A stretch of 64,000 bases of DNA from Prunus persica (GCF_000346465.2 NC_034012.1:22582719-22646718); one strand, 5' to 3'. Shown: positions 52,430 to 63,620, numbered from the stretch's first letter. Numbers and translations are program-made. Notes: generated by a model not told the origin, from the sequence alone.

Positions 52430-54420
52430 TAATAACTACAATATTTATTACTATTAGGTAATTAACATTAATTTAATTATATAATAATTGCCCATGTATC
52501 ATATTTTAATTATTATATAATAATTGCCAAATATTTTAATTAGTATAAATACCGTTGTGAATTTAGTTAATGTTTTTTTAAAAAAAATTTGAACTCGTTA
52601 CTTGTATGTAATAATTATCAATCTAATATTTTTTTAATTCCACGCAGACTCTTGTGGCATAAGATACTTATAGAAAAGACCATAAATTTCTTAAATTTCA
52701 ATAGTTTATCTTCAAATAGATTCGGAATTTATGCACTGACATTTTACACATCTCCTTACATAACGGCAATGCATTAATATATTTGATTTATGTTACAACA
52801 AATATATTTTTCACGTGAAAATATATCTTCAAAATGGCTATATATTTTATTGACAAAAAAAAAAGGCTGTATATTAATTTTTTTTTGGAAAGGTTTTTTT
52901 TTATAAACCTTTACTTAAAAATTAAAGTTAAGGCATTAACTCATACATTGAAAATGAACTTCTTATATAAATCAAATAAGGGTACATCGATTATTAATAC
53001 AAAAGATTGATTATTAATATAAATGACTAATTAATTACAAAATATAATACATATAAGTTCAAACTTGAGCATGTCGAGATTGTAGTCTTTATTGTTTTGG
53101 TTTGTATAGTAATAATCGAATACAAAGGAGCAAGCAAAATGATTTTCTTTGTTCAATGTTTTCATTGTTCTTCTTTGACCTGCTTATTGCTTTATTAGGT
53201 AAAAAAGTATAATTAGCAAACAAAGAAAGTAATGTAAAGGTAGGTGAATGTGGGCATATACCCATACCTAGCAATGGATAGATCGTTAGAAGAGAATCCT
53301 GCAACATGAGATTAGGAGCAACATCAAAATGGGGGTAATTTCAATTCAGCAAAAACAAATGAAAACAAATGAAAACAAAACCCAAGAGAAAAAAAAAATA
53401 CAAATACAAAAACATGTAACCAATTGGACATTTTTATTTGGGTGGTGAAGACAACTGGTTAAAGTTGAGAAATGTAGGTTTAAAATCAATCAAATTGAAA
53501 CCAATTGTATGAGTTGAAAAGAGTAGGTAGAGTACTAAAGAAGCAAAGTTTCTGAAATAGTATACATCGAAATCCTAAAAGACTCATTTTATAAAACTAT
53601 TTCCTAAGTTAAGTTTTTAACTTTAATGCCTTCATATATTTGTTTCAATAAGTTTGCATTACTTTCTTATATTTGTCATTCGTTTGATATGAAAACCTAA
53701 GCCCATTTTTTCAATCACTTTGCATGAAAACCAACACCGTCCTAAGTTACATGGCTAATCAGATGAACAAGACAATCCAAAAACAGCTTGTAAGTCAAGC
53801 AAAATGTATAAATAGCCACGAAGGTATATACCAAATTTCCCAATTTAACCCAAATAAGAGTGGACATGATATCCATACTACATGAACACAAACACTGCAT
53901 AATTTTGAAGATGAAACTCATAGTTTTCAACAAATAGGTTTCGACTAAGAAGAAAAGAAATATACAAACATGAAAAATGCATAAATGATGAGTAAAACTC
54001 ATATGCATACCTGGAAATTATAATTCAATCACCACAGCTTTGTTGATTTTGATATGTGCAAAAATCATGGTATAGGTGTTCACTATGAAAATGAAAATTC
54101 AAATATAGTAAGAAATGAAAAAAAACTACACACAAAAAAACCCACATGAAAACAAAGATAACTAAGGTTTCGGTTCTGCAAGAGAAAAGTAATGTAATTC
54201 TGTTTGAAACTGAATTGCACACAATTCACTTTAAAGAACAACAAAAATAGATGTAATGAAATGAAATCAAACATTATATGAGACATACCAATGCAACAGG
54301 CAATTGTGAAGTTCTTAATGAACTGAAATCTGATGGAAATGCAGGTCCAGTATTCCCAAAATGCAAGTACTGTAAGACGATTTATTGTCTCAGCCCATAA
54401 AAGATGATCTTCTAATCCCA
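52430..54420. other. AT-rich intergenic region, upstream of the Helitron gene
   Basis: No gene is recognised. 52440-52560 has repeated ATTATATAATAATTGCC words. The Helitron 5' terminus (TC) should lie somewhere here but cannot be placed. Minus-strand open frames (53742-54008, 54025-54421) are Phe/Cys-rich and resemble AT-rich chance frames. Confidence 0.4.
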
Positions 54421-54470
54421 AGAGGATTCGAGTTTTGGTTTGATCAGGAAATAGAACTCAATCCTTATGA

Positions 54471-54516
54471 GATAATACTTGTACAAAGCTTATTAAAGTT
54501 AAACACAAGTATTATC
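54471..54516. repeat. Perfect inverted repeat, 12-bp arms, 22-bp spacer
   Basis: GATAATACTTGT (54471-54482) and ACAAGTATTATC (54505-54516), about 100 bp upstream of a TATA box. Confidence 0.85.
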
Positions 54517-54614
54517 AGGATTCCTAATATAACATGGATTGAAACAAACCTATTCTAATGCAAAAAGGACACTCAAACGCTTCTTGATAGGCAAAGCTTT
54601 ATGAGTGATGCACA

Positions 54615-54767
54615 TATAAATAGAGGTCCCTCCCCTTGCAGCAAACACCCTCTCAAATCAGATCTCACCCTATCTAAGAGAAAGAGAAACTAAAGTGCTG
54701 CATAGGGTAGAAGACTCTCTAGACGAAATCAAGATACTCTACTGCTACAATGGCTGAACAAGGTTAG
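54615..54767 (+). promoter_or_regulatory. Putative Pol II promoter and tiny first exon
   Basis: TATAAATA at 54615-54622 is followed by a CT/CA-rich leader and, 128 bp on, ATGGCTGAACAAG|GTTAGT (54750 onward). The ATG could open a first coding exon ending at a donor-like site; without splicing it stops at TAG 54765-54767. No downstream exon was recognised, so this may equally be an LTR-type promoter. Confidence 0.3.
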
Positions 54768-54842
54768 TATTATTGTATAAAAGTTTAGTAAAGACTTACA
54801 AGTACTACAAATTGTAGTCTCAAACTTTATATATTCTTATAC

Positions 54843-55180
54843 AAAAACAAAGAAATCAATACCAAAAAAAAAAAAAATAGAAATAGAATAAGGAATAGAG
54901 AGGCAATCATCAATCATACCTTTCAAGCAAAGAATGGTTAGACTTCTCATATTTGGATTTAGTACCCAATGGCAGTGAATAGTGCATAAGCTCTACTTTA
55001 AAAAAATAATAATAATGATAAATAAAAAAATAAAAAAAAAAGACAAAGAAATCAGTACCAAAAAAATAGAAAGAGAATAAGGAATAGAGAGGCAATCATG
55101 AATCACACCTTTAAAGCGAAAAATGGTTAGACAATTTGGGCGAACAACTGCTTCTCGTATTTGGATTTCATACCCAAACT
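54843..55180. repeat. Tandem duplication, unit about 200 bp
   Basis: 54843-54977 (CAAAGAAATCAATACCAAAA ... GTATTTGGATTT-like end) is repeated at 55044-55172, sharing GAATAAGGAATAGAGAGGCA and AATGGTTAGAC. Differences include A-run lengths and an insertion GGGCGAACAACTGC in the second copy. Confidence 0.7.
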
Positions 55181-56217
55181 CTCTTGAAACAAACAAAATT
55201 TCATGGAAGCCTGAGATTAAATTAGGGAAAAAAGAAATAAAGAAACAAAGAAAGCAGAAAACACGTAGTAGTAGAGCCAAGTCGAATTTTGTGAAGGAAT
55301 TTTGAGGGAAACCAAAAGAAAAAAAAATGTCAATAAAACGAAATGAAGAATCATTAACCTAAAAGTTACCTTTACTTCTTGCTTCAATGATTGCTTATGC
55401 GTAAGAGAGGTGAGAGACAATTGAATCTGTTGAGATAAAATTCCAAAGTTTCAATAAGACATGCAGATTCGAAAAACTTTTTAATTTTCATAAGTCATAC
55501 CTGAAGTAATTGGATGTGATTCATATTGTAGGAGGCCCCAGATTGATGAGCAGACTGGGGGTTCCTATATTGATTATTCCTTTTTTTTTTTTCCCTTGAT
55601 CTTCCTCCCTGTAGCAACAAACCAAACTCAATTTCCAATTTATTACTTCTCAATTTTCAATATGCAATTACACATATAGTACAATAAAAGATAACGGGTT
55701 GAGTGCTTCATTCAATCCAAAAGTCATAAAATTACTATAACGCAAGACATTTGAACCCTGCAATTACATAATTTCAACTTGACCATAACAACCTATAAAG
55801 AACAAAATCACACTATTGATCACCTTCAGAATCAACCTAGAGGCTAATAAATGATGAGTGAAAAGGACAACTAAGAGGCTAAAAATACAACCAAGCTTTG
55901 TAGATCCTTGACCAAAATAAAAAAAAAGAGAATAAGCAACACTTCAAGCCTTACTGTACCATCGAGTGGAAAAACAAAAATGAAAAAAAATGATGATCTA
56001 CAATATAGTTGTGGAGATTTCAAAACCTGCTTAATTATGAGTAATCTTTATAAAACCTGCATTCATTGAAACATTTCATCAAACAGTTCAGGCACATAAA
56101 ATTTAGACCCTAATGTACCCAATTAACCCATGTCAAAAACTCACCAAAGGCAGATTGAGATTGAGAAGTAAAGATCCTACTTTTAGATTATGGGTTGCTC
56201 AATGAGCATTTATTTAC

Positions 56218-56220
<3 letters not shown>
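55181..56220. other. AT-rich intergenic region
   Basis: No gene, RNA or mobile element recognised. Contains poly-A and poly-T stretches. Confidence 0.4.

Positions 56221-56262
<42 letters not shown>
56221..56262. repeat. (GA)n microsatellite
   Basis: A pure GA run of about 42 bp, preceded by TTTATTTACATA. Confidence 0.95.
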
Positions 56263-56265
<3 letters not shown>

Positions 56266-56457
56266 GTCCCCGAAAAAGAATTAAAAATTTAGAAGAAATT
56301 AGAATAGGGAAATCCACATCAAGTAACTGAAACCCAAATGCAAACCCACAAAATTCAAAGAAGCCTTGGGCTTTGTTTGTGCAAATAATCTCACGGGAGA
56401 ATATTCGCTTCTAGATCCTTCAACCTTCGATCTTCCTTCTCTCTCTTCCTCGATTCC

Positions 56458-57074
56458 TGTAAAAAAGATTGGAGCAAATAGACCACACCCGGGGGGTGTT
56501 GGCCAAAGGCCCTCCGATGCCTAAGTTAGTTCGAGTGTTTGTAGGAAAACAATAGCTAAGCAAAGGGTACGGAGTTGTATGTAGGGTGTAAACTGGGTGG
56601 CCGGAGCCGTGTGTGGTGGTCGGAGCCGTATGGAGAAAATATGGAGAGTGGAGAGGGAGAGAGAGCTTCGGGTATTTCTCTAGGGTATAAGGAGTAGGTT
56701 TAGATGTACCTTGAATGATGAATGAGGTCGTCTATTTATAGGAGCCTCGGGGCTAGGGTTCGTAGGGATCGAGTCGGACCTGATAATATCTGAATTAAAT
56801 ATATATTATCTCTTAAGAAGATAATATCTGAATTAAATGATATTATCTCTTAAGAAGATAATATCTGAATTAAATGATATTATCTTCTCTTTATTAGGAT
56901 AATATCTTAATTAATGATATTATCTCTTTAAATAAAGATAATATCATATTAATTAATATATTTATCCCAATTAATTAATTAGCCAGATAAACTGGTTTAA
57001 TTAATTAATTTAAGAGATAATCTTCTTTTCCACGTGACGTGCTCTCATTGGAGACGAAAATATATGCTCCCACA
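56458..57074 (-). repeat. Inferred 3' LTR of the Tat element (617 bp)
   Basis: Plus strand starts TGTAAAAAAGATTGG and ends GCTCCCACA. On the minus strand it therefore starts TGTGGGAGC, preceded by AAGCTGGGGGCATT as polypurine-like tract. The minus strand has CTATAAATAG (near 56735) as TATA box, with the short R-U5 running to the left end. Boundaries are inferred from these signals alone, because the other LTR is outside the window. Confidence 0.55.
56782..56970. repeat. Tandem stem-loop repeats in the LTR U3, unit 37-41 bp
   Basis: GATAATATC starts at 56782, 56820, 56857, 56898 and 56937. In the second to fourth units it is followed about 10-23 bp later by its reverse complement GATATTATC, so these units can form a stem-loop (the first unit has the variant TATATTATC). 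Confidence 0.8.
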
Positions 57075-57286
57075 AATGCCCCCAGCTTCTGCATGGCGCT
57101 TGTGTGGCATGTAGGAGATGAAATTATTTTTTTCGGGCTCTCCAACTGTGTCTGGGCTTTATTATGTGAGTTGGACTCCTTTGCAGATCAGATTCTCAAT
57201 TGCTGTAGGCTTCTGACTGTAGTTGGAGTTGGATTCCCAATAGGAATGAGCTTGCGATTCCTTCTTGACCCGGGTTGTCCAACTTG

Positions 57287-57294
57287 TATAAATA
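57287..57294 (+). promoter_or_regulatory. TATA box for the antisense ORF
   Basis: TATAAATA on the plus strand, followed about 35 bp later by a TTCACTCTTTCTCACA leader. A donor-like AAA|GTAAGT lies at about 57413. The strand and position place it upstream of the antisense ORF, outside the inferred LTR. Confidence 0.5.
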
Positions 57295-57501
57295 CAGGGC
57301 TTTTCTTCACTCTTTCTCACATTGCAAACTTAACTTCTCTACTTTTTAGCTTGAGAAAGATCTTGGAGAGTTTTGTACTGCTTGTCGAAGAGAGGAGTTG
57401 CCGTGCATCCCAAAGTAAGTCGAGCACGTAAATTTTTTCTTTATCTTCCCTTTTTCACGGCGGGGACCAGCTGGGTGGGAATAGGCTAGTTGTCGTCGTG
57501 A

Positions 57502-59098
57502 TTGGTTGCCAAAGATGATTGGAGCAGTGGTGGCTGCTGGTGGCTGCCGAGCCACAATCAGGAGGAAGTTGGTGGACTGTCCCCTGCTGAGGATGTCGAG
57601 AGATGGAGACAGGATGGTCCGAACCCTGATGATTTGCCTGCTGTACAAGAAGAGTGCTCTGCTGAACAGGAGGAGTGCTCTGCTGAACCCCCACCAAAAA
57701 GGAAGGCTGATGTCAAGTCTTTGAGAACTCAAACTACGTCTTTACGGGTGAGGAATGTGTCTCTATTGAGGAAGAAGCCAAGGCTCCCTTCTGCTGAGAA
57801 GACCCAAGTATGAGCTATTTCCGCGTCATCTGCCAGGGTCAAGCATCTTGTTGGTGCAGATAGCAAGAAGATTGGTGGTATGCGCAACATTAAAGATGTT
57901 CCCCTTAAGCCTCTTGCTGATGAGTTTGGAGATCGTGATCTGCTCCGCGACGTAGTTCGTGCATGGTCCAGCTCACCTGTTGAGAAGCCAAGAGATGCTG
58001 ATTTTCCTCTCCGAAGTTCGAGCGTTTGCACCAGTCGAAGAGTGGAGGTCGATGTGCGAGGTCTGCTCATCCATCTAACCATCATGATCCAACTGTTGAG
58101 TCACAAGCAGTCAAGCGTGGAGTTGATTCATCGTCGTCAATTCCTTTGGAAGTAAGGTTGGCAGAGGCTAAGAAAGCAAGAGAGTCATCTGCTCGGGGAA
58201 AAGGTTCTTCTGCAACATCAGCAGCTGATCCAAAGGTGGACAAACCTAGCCCTACAGGAGATGCGGGCGTGTCTGATCTGCTCAAGACGCACTTTCTATC
58301 AAGTCCATCCGCTTGCGCTGAGCTGGTTGATCAAGTCCGTCAGGCTGGTGATCTCGGTACTTTTTCAAGTCTTTCCTTGGAAAAACAAAGAGAAGCAACA
58401 TTTCATCTGCTTCAAAAAGGAGTGGTTTTTGCTGCGGAGACCATCCGGAACTCGTCGTCTGCTGTTGCCCCCTCTTCTGCTCAGCTTAGTGAGTTGGAGA
58501 AGAAGAATGCTGAGCTGGCTAGCAGGCTTTCTGCCGAACAGACTCGTTATGAGAAGAAGACGTCTGATTTGCGGGCGATGATATCTGAGCTGAAGAGTTC
58601 CCTCACTGAGAAAGATTCCGAGATCGGCTCTTCTGCTGTTGACTTGGCAAGTAGAAAAGATGCTTATTTTCACCTTGAGCGCAAGAATGCCGACATCTCC
58701 CACAGTTATGACAAGCTTTTGGCTAGATTTCACGCCTATTATAAGTCTGCCGAAGAATCCAAGTCCAAAGCTGTCATGGATGCGTACAAGTTGGGCTACT
58801 TGGACTGCACAATTGGATATGATCCCTTCTATGCCATTGGAGATGAAGACATCGAGATGCTCTATCTTGACTTGCCCCCTGTGCAAGGTGGGGAGGCTAA
58901 TGCTGCGAACACCGAAGAAGCTGAAGAGCAGTGGCTGAAGAGGCAGTAGCTGAAGAAGATGGAGCAGAGGATGATGCAGCTGATGAGGCGGTGGCAGACG
59001 TCGTAGATCATGCATGTGGAGCTGTTAAGAGCGTGGCTGATCAGGTGGACGCTGAAGAGGCTGCAGATCAGGCGTCTCCTGCTGGCGTTTCGGAGTAG
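57502..59098 (+). pseudogene. Antisense ORF of the Tat element (coiled-coil protein)
   Basis: Encoded on the strand opposite to pol. Pieces: 57502-57813 (VQEECSAEQEECSAEPPPKR), 57880-58010 (NIKDVPLKPLADEFGDRDLL, VRAWSSSPVEKP), 58026-58949 (RLAEAKKARESSARGKGSSA, PSACAELVDQVRQAGDLGTF, then a long coiled coil with LSELEKKNAELASRLSAEQT, then YKLGYLDCTIGYDPFYAIGD), and a last part in another frame near 58935-59098 (AEEAVAEEDGAEDDAADEAV, ending VSE-TAG). Two or three frameshifts and a stop after KTQV break it. Tat elements of several plants carry such an extra antisense ORF of unknown function; I assign none. Confidence 0.65.
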
Positions 59099-59379
59099 AC
59101 GAAGACTTCTTTATTTCTTTTCAGCTTTTGTATTCTGCTTTTTGTTTAGAATAATTGGTCTTGTTTTGACCATCTTCTTTTTGTTTGAACTTGGCCAGTT
59201 GGTCGCTTTGCTATGGAAATTTTAGTCTTTATTTTTTCAACTTCAATTTGCACATTGTCTTGTGAACTACTTGAGTAACCGGTTAGTGTCCTGCTGTGTA
59301 TTTCCCTTGGGATTTTGGCAAAAGCCAGGGTCCCCCTTGAGGGACTCCGGGCGTATTCTGCATTTTTCCAGAAAACGCT

Positions 59380-60145
59380 TTAAGACGCTTCTGGTCGTTG
59401 CCCTGCGTCTCCCTTAGGACGCTGCTTATGGACAACTGTCTGACTATCCTGCCCCCCTTAGGAAACGGATAGGAACCTAGATACCTCTCTTAGGAAATTC
59501 CTGGCGCACCCTGCAACCCCTTTAGGATGCTGCTTTGTGGGCTACGTCTCCCAAAGGACGCTTTTGGTCGTCGCCCTGCGTCTCCCTTAGGACGCTTTTT
59601 ATGGACAACTTATTTAACTATCCTGCCTCCCTTAGGAAACGGATAGGAACCTGGATATTTCCCGCAGGGAGCATGGTGACCCCCTTTTAAGAAACTCCTG
59701 GCGCACCCTGCGTCTCCCTTAGGACGCTGTTTTACAGGCTGCGTCTCCCGAAGGACGCTTTTGGTCGTCGCCCTGCGTCTCCCTTAGGACGCTTTTTATG
59801 GGCAACTGTTTGGCTATCCTGCCCCCCTTAAGAAACTGATAGGAACCTGGATACTTCCCTTAGGAAATTCCTGGCGCACCCTGCGTCTCCCTTAGGACGC
59901 TTCTTTGCGGGCTGCGTCTCCCGAAGGACGCTTTTGGTTTTCGCCTTGCGTCTCCCTTAGGACGCTTTTTATGGGCAACTGTTTGGCTATCCTGCCTCCC
60001 TTAGGAAACGGATAGGAACCTGGATACCTCCCTTAGGAAATTCCTGGCGCACACTGCGTCTCCCTTAGGACGCTTCTTTGCGGGCTGCGTCTCCCGAAGG
60101 ACGCTTCTAGTTGTCGCCATGCGTCTCCCGAAGGACGCTACTTAT
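59380..60145. repeat. Minisatellite in the Tat 3' region, period about 171 bp
   Basis: GGAAACGGATAGGAACCTGGATA-type words recur at about 59459, 59630, 59829 and 60000 (spacing 171, 199, 171; the middle unit carries an extra piece GCAGGGAGCATGGTGACC). Within each unit CTGCGTCTCCCTTAGGACGC occurs two to three times, so a smaller repeat lies inside the larger one. It is non-coding, between the integrase end and the antisense ORF. Confidence 0.85.
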
Positions 60146-60258
60146 AGGCAACTGTCTTTTGTTGTGGCACATTCTGGAATTTGCAGTAGTTGCTTCTCTT
60201 TTTCAGAAATGTGCAGTACTCAGTCGTCTGCTGGGGACTGAGCAGGTAGGAGGAAGCG

Positions 60259-60960
60259 TCATGGATAGTATCTTTGGAGGTGGTAGGCATTCCATTGTCG
60301 CGGAATCTCCTTCCCTTCCATGGTGTCAAGCGTATAACTTCCTCTGCCCCCGGACCGGCTGATTATGTAAGGGCCTTCCCAATTGGGTTTCATCTTTTTA
60401 GACCATTGTCTTTGTGCAGTGATGAAGGCCTTTCTTAGCACAAGGTCGCCTGGTTGAAACTGTCTGATCTTGGCTCTTTTGTCATAGTAAGACTTCAACC
60501 GCTGTTGATAGGAGGCGACTCGGACAATGGCCTTCTCGCGCTCGCCTTCAAGTAAGTCAAGGTTGAGTCTCATCTGCTCGGAGTTCTGCTCAATACTGCC
60601 CACTTCGATGCCTATAGAGGGGACAGTGATGTGAGGAGGAATGATCGCTTCAGTTCCATAGGCGAGGGAAAACGGGGTTTCGCCAGTTGATCTTCGCATG
60701 GTGGTGCGATAAGCCCATAGTACACTAGGGAGCTCATCTACCCATTTTCCTTCGGCGCCTTCTAATCTCTTCTTTAGACAGTCCAATATTATTTTATTGG
60801 ATGCCTTGGCCTGGCCGTTGCCTTGAGGATATCTTGGGGTAGATAGATGCTGCTTGATGCCATACTTTTTGAAGAAGGCAGTGATCTGCTTGCCGATGAA
60901 TTGCGAGCCATTGTCGGTAACTAGTGATTGTGGGCAGCCAAACCGGCAGATAATATTTCT
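60259..60960 (-). pseudogene. Tat element integrase, C-terminal half
   Basis: Continues from the RT/RNase H/integrase ORF after one TAG (60961-60963; Trp in relatives): NIICRFGCPQSLVTDNGSQF (second catalytic Asp), then PQGNGQAKASNK, where relatives have Glu as QAEASNK: the third catalytic residue is replaced by Lys. Then WAYRTTMRRSTGETPFSLAY, GSIEQNSEQMRLNLDLLEGE, PGDLVLRKAF, KMKPNWEGPYIIS, ending PRQWNAYHLQRYYP-stop. No chromodomain follows. Confidence 0.85.
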
Positions 60961-63213
60961 CTAGATAAATCGTTCCACATCATCTTCTTTAGTAGAGGAT
61001 AGAGCTTCGACCTCGATCCATTTAGTAAAGTAATCAGTGGCGACGATCATCATTTCTTTCTTGGCAGGTGCCGTTGGCATGGGGCCTACTAAGTCGATGG
61101 CCCATTGCATGAAAGGCCACGGACTATTTTGCGGATGGTAGATTTCGGCAGGCAGATTAGGAACTGGTTTGTACCGTTGGCGACGATCACATTTTTTGAC
61201 ATATTCAGTGGAGTCATGGCGCATAGTAGGCCAGAAATAGCCTACGTTTAGAGCCTTCTGGGCGAGTGACCTGCCCCCATTGTGGTTGCCACACTCGCCG
61301 TCATGAATTTTGCAGAGGACCTCAAGTGTTTGAGGGTACTTTATGCAAGTGAGATGAGGGCCGGAGTATGATTTGCGAATGAGCTTGTCGCCCTGCATGT
61401 AATATCTCGCGGCTTTCTGTTGGACCTTCCTAGCTTCGGACTTATCCGTTAGTAGATTTTCATTCACTAAGTAGTCGATCATGGGGTCTTGCCAGCTGGG
61501 GTCTTCATCGATCTGCATTGAGTCGATTGGCTCTATTTCTTCGATGCTTGGTTGGTCAAGGTGTTCGACTGGGATGGAGCGTCTGAACTGGGTGTCCAGT
61601 GCTGATCCTAGGCTTGCCAACGCATCTGCATGAGTGTTCTCTGTCCGTGGAACTTGTTGGATGGTGAAAGTAGGAAATTCTTTCAAAAGTCCTTGGACTT
61701 TGTCGAGGTACTGGATCATTCTTGGATGCTTTGCCATGTACTCGCCTGAGGCTTGATTCGTGATCAGCTGGGAGTCTAAGTAGATGGCCAATCTCTTGAT
61801 CGTCAGTTCTTTTGCTAGGCGCAATCCTGCAAGCAATGCCTCATATTCTGCCTCGTTGTTTGAAGCAGAAAAGCCTAGTGTGATGGCTTGTTCCAACAAG
61901 GTTCCGTCTGGGGTGATTATGACGACCCCTGCCCCTGATCCTTTACGATTTGATGCTCCGTCTACATGCAATTGCCACATGTCGTTAGGTAGGTTTGAAT
62001 CGGCAGGGGAGGTGTCATCTGCTTTTTCCTTGCTTTTCGTGACCATCTTCTCTTCTTCGGCTATCGGAGTAAACTCTACAACAAAATCTGCTAAAGCTTG
62101 GGCTTTTATAGCAGTCTTCGGCTGGTAGAGGAGGTCGTATTGACTAAGTTCGATAGCCCATTTCATGAGTCGCTGAGAAGTGTCGGGGCTGTGGAGGATC
62201 GATCTCAAAGGAAATTCTGTCATGACAATTATCCGGTGTGCTTGGTAGTAGGGCCTTAGTTTTCTCGCGGAAACTACAAGCGAAAAAATGAGCTTCTTCA
62301 TTTTCGGATAGCGAGTCTCTGCATCGAGGAGAGCTTTTGAAGTGTAGAATACCGGATGTTGTGCCCCCAGCTCTTCTCGGATGAGAGCTGAGCTGACAGC
62401 TGAGTCGGACACCGCCAGGTAGATGTACAAGTCTTCGCCTGGTATCGGTTTTGAGAGTAAGGGAGGTGAAGTGAGGTAGGTTTTCAAGTTTTGAAAAGCT
62501 ACTTCGCACTCGTCATCCCACTTGTCCCTGTGTCCTTTCTTCAAGGCTTTAAAAAATGGCCTGCACTTGTCGGTAGATCTAGAGAGGAATCGGTTGAGAG
62601 CTGCCGCCCTACCCGTTAGACTTTGTATCTCCTTTGTTGTGGCAGGTGACTTCATGTTGAGTATAGCCTTGATTTGATTTGGATGCGCCTCAATTCCTCT
62701 TTGGGTGACTAAGTATCCCAGGAATCGGCCGGACGAGACTCCAAACGTGCATTTGCTCGGGTTCAACTTCATGTTGTATTTTCGGAGTAGGCTGAATGCC
62801 TCAGCAAGGTTCTTGATGTGGTCTGCTCGCTCGGGAGCTTTGACTAGCATGTCGTCTACGTAGACCTTCATAGTCTTGCCGATTTGCTCCTTGAAAATTT
62901 TGTTCACCAGCCTTTGGTAGGTTGCTCCGGCGTTCTTCAGCCCAAAGGGCATGACTTTGTAGCAGTATGTACCTCTTTCGATGATGAAAGAGGTTTTAGC
63001 CTTGTCATCTTCATGCATCATGATTTGGTTGTAGCCGGAGTAGGCGTCCATGAAGCTTAGCAGTTGGTTACCGGAAGTTGAATCGACGAGCTGATCAATT
63101 CTAGGCAGTGGAAAGTTGTCTTTAGGGCATGCCTTGTTGAGGTCGGTGTAGTCGACGCACACTCTCCACAGACCTTTATCTTTCTTTGCCCTAGAACAAC
63201 GTTCGCCAGCCAT
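60961..63213 (-). pseudogene. Tat element Pol: RT, RNase H, second RNase H, integrase start
   Basis: RT from WRVCVDYTDLNKACPKDNFP, with MDAYSGYNQI and catalytic VYVDDMLVKAPE; RNase H of RT type (LYIYLAVSDSAVSSALIRE, VFYTSKALLDAETRYPKMKK); linker; second RNase H (LHVDGASNRKGSGAGVVI, SASNNEAEYEALLAGLRLAK, LDSQLITNQASGEY, ENTHADALASLGSA); integrase zinc region (HDGECGNHNGGRSLAQKA, YVKKCDRRQRYKP) and first core Asp in WAIDLVGPMP. In the zinc region the expected CDKCQ is CDRRQ, losing one metal-binding Cys. The 750 residues are otherwise open. The 5' side joins 63057-63383 by a frameshift near 63190. Confidence 0.88.
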
Positions 63214-63620
63214 TCTGCGTAGGAGACTTCTTTGATGAAACCAGCAGCTAGAAGCTTATCGATCTCGGCTTCAATGATGGCAACCCGCTCGGGGGTGAAG
63301 TTGCGTCTCTTCTGCGCTACAGGTTTGATGGCTGGGTTGACGTGTAGGCGATGGCAGATGATCTGGGGATTGATGCCAGGCATGTCGGATGGCGACCATG
63401 CAAATACGTCTTTGTTGTTCCGGAGGAAGGTTGCAAGCTCTATCTTTTCCTCATGACTTAGGCGCGAGCCGATCCGCGCTTTTCTCTCTGGTTTGTCAGG
63501 ATCAAGGGGTACTAGCTCAACGTCCTCTTCGGGCTTCCATCCTTCTTCAGGAGAGACCTCCAGACGGATTCCCTCGACTTGGTCCTGATTCTTTGATTGC
63601 TATTGGGGAGTAGCTATTCC
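63057..63620 (-). pseudogene. Tat element RT N-terminus and protease-RT linker
   Basis: Minus strand: VELVPLDPDKPERKARIGSR, SHEEKIELATFLRNNKDVFA, WSPSDMPGINPQIICHRLHV, NFTPERVAIIEAEIDKLLAA, KEVSYAEWLANVVL, then a frameshift into the main RT frame. This is the conserved lead-in to Ty3 RT. A short tail past the shift (GQRKIKVCGECAS) is out of frame and meaningless. Confidence 0.8.

Noticed and set aside
53742..54421. Phe/Cys-rich minus-strand ORFs as small membrane proteins
   Set aside because: AT-rich chance frames; no splice, promoter or family support.
58365..59015. 216-residue minus-strand ORF opposite the antisense coiled-coil ORF
   Set aside because: Shadow frame of the coiled-coil coding sequence; no domain.
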